From positions 12,601 through 31,271 of the forward strand of contig DDGE01000059.1 of the NCBI GenBank assembly GCA_002337545.1: 18,671 nt of DNA, read 5' to 3'. Position 1 is the first letter of the stretch; each line of letters begins with the position of its first letter. Position numbers and translations under genes: made by a program. Source of the stretch: Phycisphaerales bacterium UBA1910 (GTDB lineage: Bacteria; Planctomycetota; Phycisphaerae; Phycisphaerales; UBA1924). Below, piece by piece: positions 15,593 to 18,671 of the stretch. A model generated the notes under the pieces. The model was not told the DNA's origin. It ran no database searches and worked only from the letters and a program-made list of their open reading frames with translations.

Positions 15593-15684
15593 CCATCCCA
15601 AAGCCTACGATTCTTTGTCAGATCTATGGTGTTGTACCACCCACACACGCGGACCCAAGCACCGGTTCGCAATGGAGTTGCGCG

Positions 15685-16854
15685 ATGAAAGTCATCTGTG
15701 AACGAGCAGCACTGCTCGAAGCCGTCAATCAGGTCTCCAGTGTCGTCGCATCCCGCTCACCGCGCCCGCAGCTTACCTGCATCAAGTTCAGCGCATCCAA
15801 GAGCGCCGAAGGCGATGAGCTCGTGCTCTCCGGGACCGACGCGGAGATCGCGCTGACCGTGCGCATCGGACGCGTTGATGTGGTTGAAGAAGGCAGCTCG
15901 CTCGTGCTCGCGGACAAGCTCCGTCAGATCGTGTCCGCTGAGGACAACGAGAACACGCTGACGATCGAAACCAACGCCGACATGACGCATATCAAGGGCG
16001 AAGACGCGCACTTCACGCTGCACGGGTTCGATCCCAACGATTTCCCGGTGATCGCGGATTACAAGACCCTCGCAGAGGGTTCAGCCGCAGCCTCGCCAGC
16101 AAAGACGATGTACTCCACCGACGCTGGGATCCTCGATTCGCTCATCACCCGCACACTGTTCGCAGCCGCACGCGAAAACTCGCGTTATGCGATCAATGGC
16201 GTGCTGATGGTCCGCGACGGGAAGAAGCTCGAGATGGTCGCAACAGACGGACGACGCCTCGCAAAGTCTGCCGTCACCATCGCAAGCTCTGGTGAAGCCG
16301 CACAGTGCATCATCCCGAGCAAGGCGCTCTCGATGCTGCAGAAGCTGACCGCCGACGAAAACGAACCCGTCCACATCGCGATCACAGACAACCAGGCGGT
16401 CTTCGCGTTCGGCGACGAGCCCACGGACTCCCGTGCGGTCCTCACGACCAACCTTGTTGAAGGCACCTTCCCGCCATACGAGGATGTCATCCCGCGCGAT
16501 CTCGACATCAAGGTCACCTTCAACCGCGACACACTCGCGTCCGCGGTCAAGCGTGCGGCACTCCTGACGAACGAGGAATCCCGAGGTGTCCGCATGGCCT
16601 TTACCGGCGGGGATAAGTCCCTGATGCTCTCATCGCGTGCACCCGAGATGGGCGAGGCCACGATCAATGTGGATCTCGCCGATTACGACGGCGCGGACAT
16701 CGAGATCGGATTCAATCCCGCGTTTATCACCGATGCACTCAAGGTCATCAATGACCCGCAGATCATGATCGAGCTCAAGGCACCCAATAAGCCCGGCTTG
16801 TTCAAAGCCGGCGGCGATTTCCTCTATGTCGTGATGCCGGTCAATCTGAGCTGA
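15685..16854 (+). CDS. dnaN: DNA polymerase III subunit beta (sliding clamp)
   Basis: 389 residues from the ATG at 15685, with GGAG at 15674-15677; a longer reading frame from 15568 lacks family similarity before MKVICERAALLEAV. Known: forms a ring dimer around DNA that tethers the replicative polymerase and other partners. Visible: three clamp domains in order (~1-120, 130-250, 255-389), with characteristic LTCIKFSA, VATDGRRLAKS (middle domain), VEGTFPPYEDVIP and the C-terminal YVVMPVNLS, matching the family's YVVMPM-R-L ending that helps form the partner-binding pocket. Slightly longer than the ~366-residue E. coli protein. Upstream lies a DnaA-box-like cluster; downstream it converges with a small membrane-protein gene after 23 bases, with no clear terminator. 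dnaA and recF are not next to it here. Confidence 0.97.
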   Translation: MKVICERAALLEAVNQVSSVVASRSPRPQLTCIKFSASKSAEGDELVLSGTDAEIALTVRIGRVDVVEEGSSLVLADKLRQIVSAEDNENTLTIETNADMTHIKGEDAHFTLHGFDPNDFPVIADYKTLAEGSAAASPAKTMYSTDAGILDSLITRTLFAAARENSRYAINGVLMVRDGKKLEMVATDGRRLAKSAVTIASSGEAAQCIIPSKALSMLQKLTADENEPVHIAITDNQAVFAFGDEPTDSRAVLTTNLVEGTFPPYEDVIPRDLDIKVTFNRDTLASAVKRAALLTNEESRGVRMAFTGGDKSLMLSSRAPEMGEATINVDLADYDGADIEIGFNPAFITDALKVINDPQIMIELKAPNKPGLFKAGGDFLYVVMPVNLS

Positions 16855-16877
16855 TCTCAAACCGCCCCAGTACCCAA

Positions 16878-17291
16878 TCAGGCCGCGGGTTCGCGTACGC
16901 GTTTCGTTTCGTGCGTTTCATCGATGTGTACATGCATCGGGGTTGATCGGGCGTGCGCACCATGCTGGGTGACCCGCAGCTCGTGATCTTCCGGACTCGT
17001 ACCCGTCTGCGATGCAACGGGTTGCGCCGCGACGCGTCGGTCGTATCGCACAGCCCCCACGGTAAGCACGGGCCCGAGCGAGAGGATCATGATTCCCAGC
17101 AGTTGAGGCGTGCCGAGCGTGGAGAGAACCGATGGGTTCGAGACGGTGCACGCGCAGACCAGACCGATCGCGCATGACGCGATCGCGATTCCTCTGAGCA
17201 GCCCGCGCCGTATAGAAGGCGGCACGACGCCCGTATGCGGGTCATCTTGGCGATGATCCTCGCGTGTGAACACATCCGAACTGGGTAACAA
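16878..17291 (-). CDS. Small membrane protein of unknown function
   Basis: 137 residues on the - strand. The likely start is TTG at 17291, because GAGGGA lies 6 bases before it; no ATG start is available upstream of the membrane segments. Two hydrophobic segments are visible, ~31-52 (RGIAIASCAIGLVCACTVS) and ~62-82 (QLLGIMILSLGPVLTVGAV), joined by a short loop. A hydrophilic N-terminus (rich in D, H, R) and a His-rich C-terminal tail (HVHIDETHETKR) flank them. No family recognised. It is convergent with dnaN and divergent from bamA, so it is a single-gene unit. It could be a structural or accessory envelope protein; function not assignable. Confidence 0.6.
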   Translation of the reverse strand: MLPSSDVFTREDHRQDDPHTGVVPPSIRRGLLRGIAIASCAIGLVCACTVSNPSVLSTLGTPQLLGIMILSLGPVLTVGAVRYDRRVAAQPVASQTGTSPEDHELRVTQHGAHARSTPMHVHIDETHETKRVREPAA

Positions 17292-17312
17292 TGATCGTCC
17301 CTCACTTTAACT

Positions 17313-17328
17313 GATGCATCCCTGCATC
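17313..17328. other. Inverted repeat between divergent genes
   Basis: GATGCA-TCCC-TGCATC is a perfect 6-bp hairpin, extendable by a G-U and a C-G pair on the outside. It lies 22 bases upstream of the small membrane-protein start and 133 bases before bamA. It could be an operator or a leader hairpin; no evidence for either beyond symmetry. Confidence 0.3.
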
Positions 17329-17410
17329 GGGTACCTATTGTACACCGCTGCAGAAACTGGTGCTCAATCTTGACGAGTCGCCCGAAGCACCTCCGCGACG
17401 CGCCAATGAT

Positions 17411-17439
17411 TTGTGCTCAGCGTCCGGCGCTGGTATGGT
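17411..17439 (+). promoter_or_regulatory. Putative bamA promoter
   Basis: TTGTGC (17411-17416), a 17-base spacer, then TGGTATGGT whose TATGGT (17434-17439) is an extended -10 box. The predicted transcript would begin just before the ribosome site GAGG at 17451-17454. The spacer also contains CAGCG/CGCTG as an inverted repeat. Confidence 0.45.
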
Positions 17440-17460
17440 TTCGGTTCAAAGAGGTTAACT

Positions 17461-18671
17461 TTGCCCACGCACAAACGAGTTCAAACCCGAACCACCCTCA
17501 ATGCTGCCCGCTGCGCCCTCATCGCGGGAACACTCCTCGCGGGCGTCCCGACCACCACCCTCCACGCACAAAGCGATCCCACGGGCGATGTGGATGTCGC
17601 CCCGGACGATCTGGGGCTCTACGAGAACCGGGTCATCGCTGAGGTGTATATCCGTCCGGCAGAAATCGACGGCGAGGCCTCTCCCCTGAGCGACAGCGCC
17701 CGCCAGCAGGCCATCAATAACACCCGATCTCAGCCGGGCATCGTGTTCGATGCCGACCTGATCCGCGATGACATCCGTCGATTGAACCGACTCGGCACCT
17801 TCTCTCGCGTTGAGGTTTATGCCGGCGTCAACGACGACGGCTCCGTCACCCTCGTGTTCGAGGTCCTTGAGCGACGCGTCGTTGCGGATGTCCAGGTCGC
17901 TGGGAACGAGCAGATCAACGACGCGCAGATCGCCGCGGTTGTCGATGTTGTGACGGGCACCCCGATCGACCGATTCCAGATCGATCGATCCGCTCGACGC
18001 ATCGAGGAGTTGTACCGCCAGAAGGGATACTACTACGCACGCGTCTCGGTCGACGAGGACGAGCTCCGCGACACCGGGCTCGTGCTGTTCCGAATCCTTG
18101 AGGGCGATCGGCTCAAAGTCACCGGCATCCGGTTCACCGGCAATGAGTCGTTCTCCGACAAGCAGCTGCGACGCGAGCTCGAAACCAAGGTCGCCACCTT
18201 CTTCAGCAAGGGCCAGCTCGACGACGACAAACTCGATACGGATATCGCAAACCTGATCGAGTTCTACCGCGATCGCGGGTATCTCGACATCCGCGCGGAC
18301 CGGCTGGTCCAGCCCGCACCGAACGGACGCGAATCGATCGTGACCTACATCATCGAGGAGGGGCAGCTGTACACCCTCCGCTCGGTGCAGATCCAGATCG
18401 AATCGGAAGACGGGCAGCAACCTGTATTCGATCAGAAGCAGATCGCCGGGCTCATCAGCATCAAAGCCGGGGATGTGTACTCTGTCCGCGAACTCGAAAA
18501 ATCGATCGAGACCGTACGCAACGCGTATGGGCAGATGGGGTATGTCGACGCGGCCGACTCGCGAGCGAACAACATCTTCCGCGTCGAGAAACGCGATCCA
18601 AATGAGCCCGTCGTCGATCTGATCTTCGCGATCAGCGAGGGCCCGCGCTATCGCGTGGGCGAGGTCATCAT
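17461..18671 (+). CDS. bamA: Outer membrane protein assembly factor BamA, N-terminal part (partial)
   Basis: About 403 residues are visible; the gene runs off the right edge. The start is TTG at 17461: GAGG lies 6 bases upstream and a signal peptide follows directly (basic HKRVQTRT, then CALIAGTLLAGV, cleavage after LHA before QS). Known: BamA inserts beta-barrel proteins into the outer membrane; its periplasmic POTRA domains receive substrates. Four POTRA-like units are seen: ~53-128 (RVIAEVYIRP...VEVLERR), ~129-208 (VADVQVAGNEQI...YRQKGYYYARV), ~209-295 (TGIRFTGNESF...YRDRGYLDIRA) and ~296-403 (VFDQKQIAGLISIKAGDVYS...AYGQMGYVDAA). Repeated G-N-E and R-x-x-GY motifs are typical. The C-terminal barrel lies outside the window. 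It shows that the host has a diderm envelope. An Omp85 paralogue is possible, but BamA is the best reading. Confidence 0.88.
   Translation, partial: MPTHKRVQTRTTLNAARCALIAGTLLAGVPTTTLHAQSDPTGDVDVAPDDLGLYENRVIAEVYIRPAEIDGEASPLSDSARQQAINNTRSQPGIVFDADLIRDDIRRLNRLGTFSRVEVYAGVNDDGSVTLVFEVLERRVVADVQVAGNEQINDAQIAAVVDVVTGTPIDRFQIDRSARRIEELYRQKGYYYARVSVDEDELRDTGLVLFRILEGDRLKVTGIRFTGNESFSDKQLRRELETKVATFFSKGQLDDDKLDTDIANLIEFYRDRGYLDIRADRLVQPAPNGRESIVTYIIEEGQLYTLRSVQIQIESEDGQQPVFDQKQIAGLISIKAGDVYSVRELEKSIETVRNAYGQMGYVDAADSRANNIFRVEKRDPNEPVVDLIFAISEGPRYRVGEVI

Noticed and set aside
1..18671. CRISPR arrays, insertion sequences, tRNA or rRNA genes
   Set aside because: No regularly spaced short direct repeats, transposase-like proteins with terminal repeats, or cloverleaf/rRNA signatures were seen by eye on either strand.

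Overview
The window looks like chromosomal DNA of a planctomycete of the class Phycisphaerae (order Phycisphaerales or close). The main reason is that seven of the eleven genes encode exported proteins ending in the same ~55-residue, calcium-loop, dockerin-like module: an initial Cys, two copies of a D-x-x-x-D-G...FFDVSAFL unit, and a final Gly-Cys-Pro or similar. I know this architecture as the 'GC-type dockerin' domain and associate it with Phycisphaerales. A BamA-type outer-membrane assembly factor shows a diderm envelope. The assignment is inference; no rRNA gene is present to confirm it.

Left part (1-13138): a run of exported dockerin-tagged genes, all on the + strand. In order: the 3' end of a beta-helix repeat protein; a complete 1015-residue paralogue with five internal repeats of 164-175 residues; a lamin-tail-like protein; a five-heme cytochrome c; a trypsin/V8-like serine protease with CARDB-like domains; a reprolysin-like zinc metalloprotease; and a beta-propeller-like protein. 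Most have their own hairpin terminator, so the set looks like independent transcription units that share a surface tag rather than an operon. One winged-helix regulator lies in the middle on the - strand. No cohesin partner is visible.

Middle (13139-16854): a bidirectional terminator separates the last tagged gene from a transketolase on the - strand. Transketolase and dnaN (DNA polymerase sliding clamp) diverge from a 496-bp gap. That gap holds a dense same-strand cluster of DnaA-box-like sequences (a candidate replication origin) and a branched, attenuator-like structure in the transketolase leader.

Right edge (16855-18671): a small two-helix membrane protein of unknown function on the - strand, then, divergently, the 5' part of bamA with a signal peptide and four POTRA domains, cut by the window end. 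Both appear to start with TTG behind good Shine-Dalgarno sites.

The strongest candidate for an under-described system is the dockerin-tagged exported set itself: structural, redox and proteolytic proteins that share one C-terminal module. It implies a common receptor, scaffold or sorting machinery encoded elsewhere.
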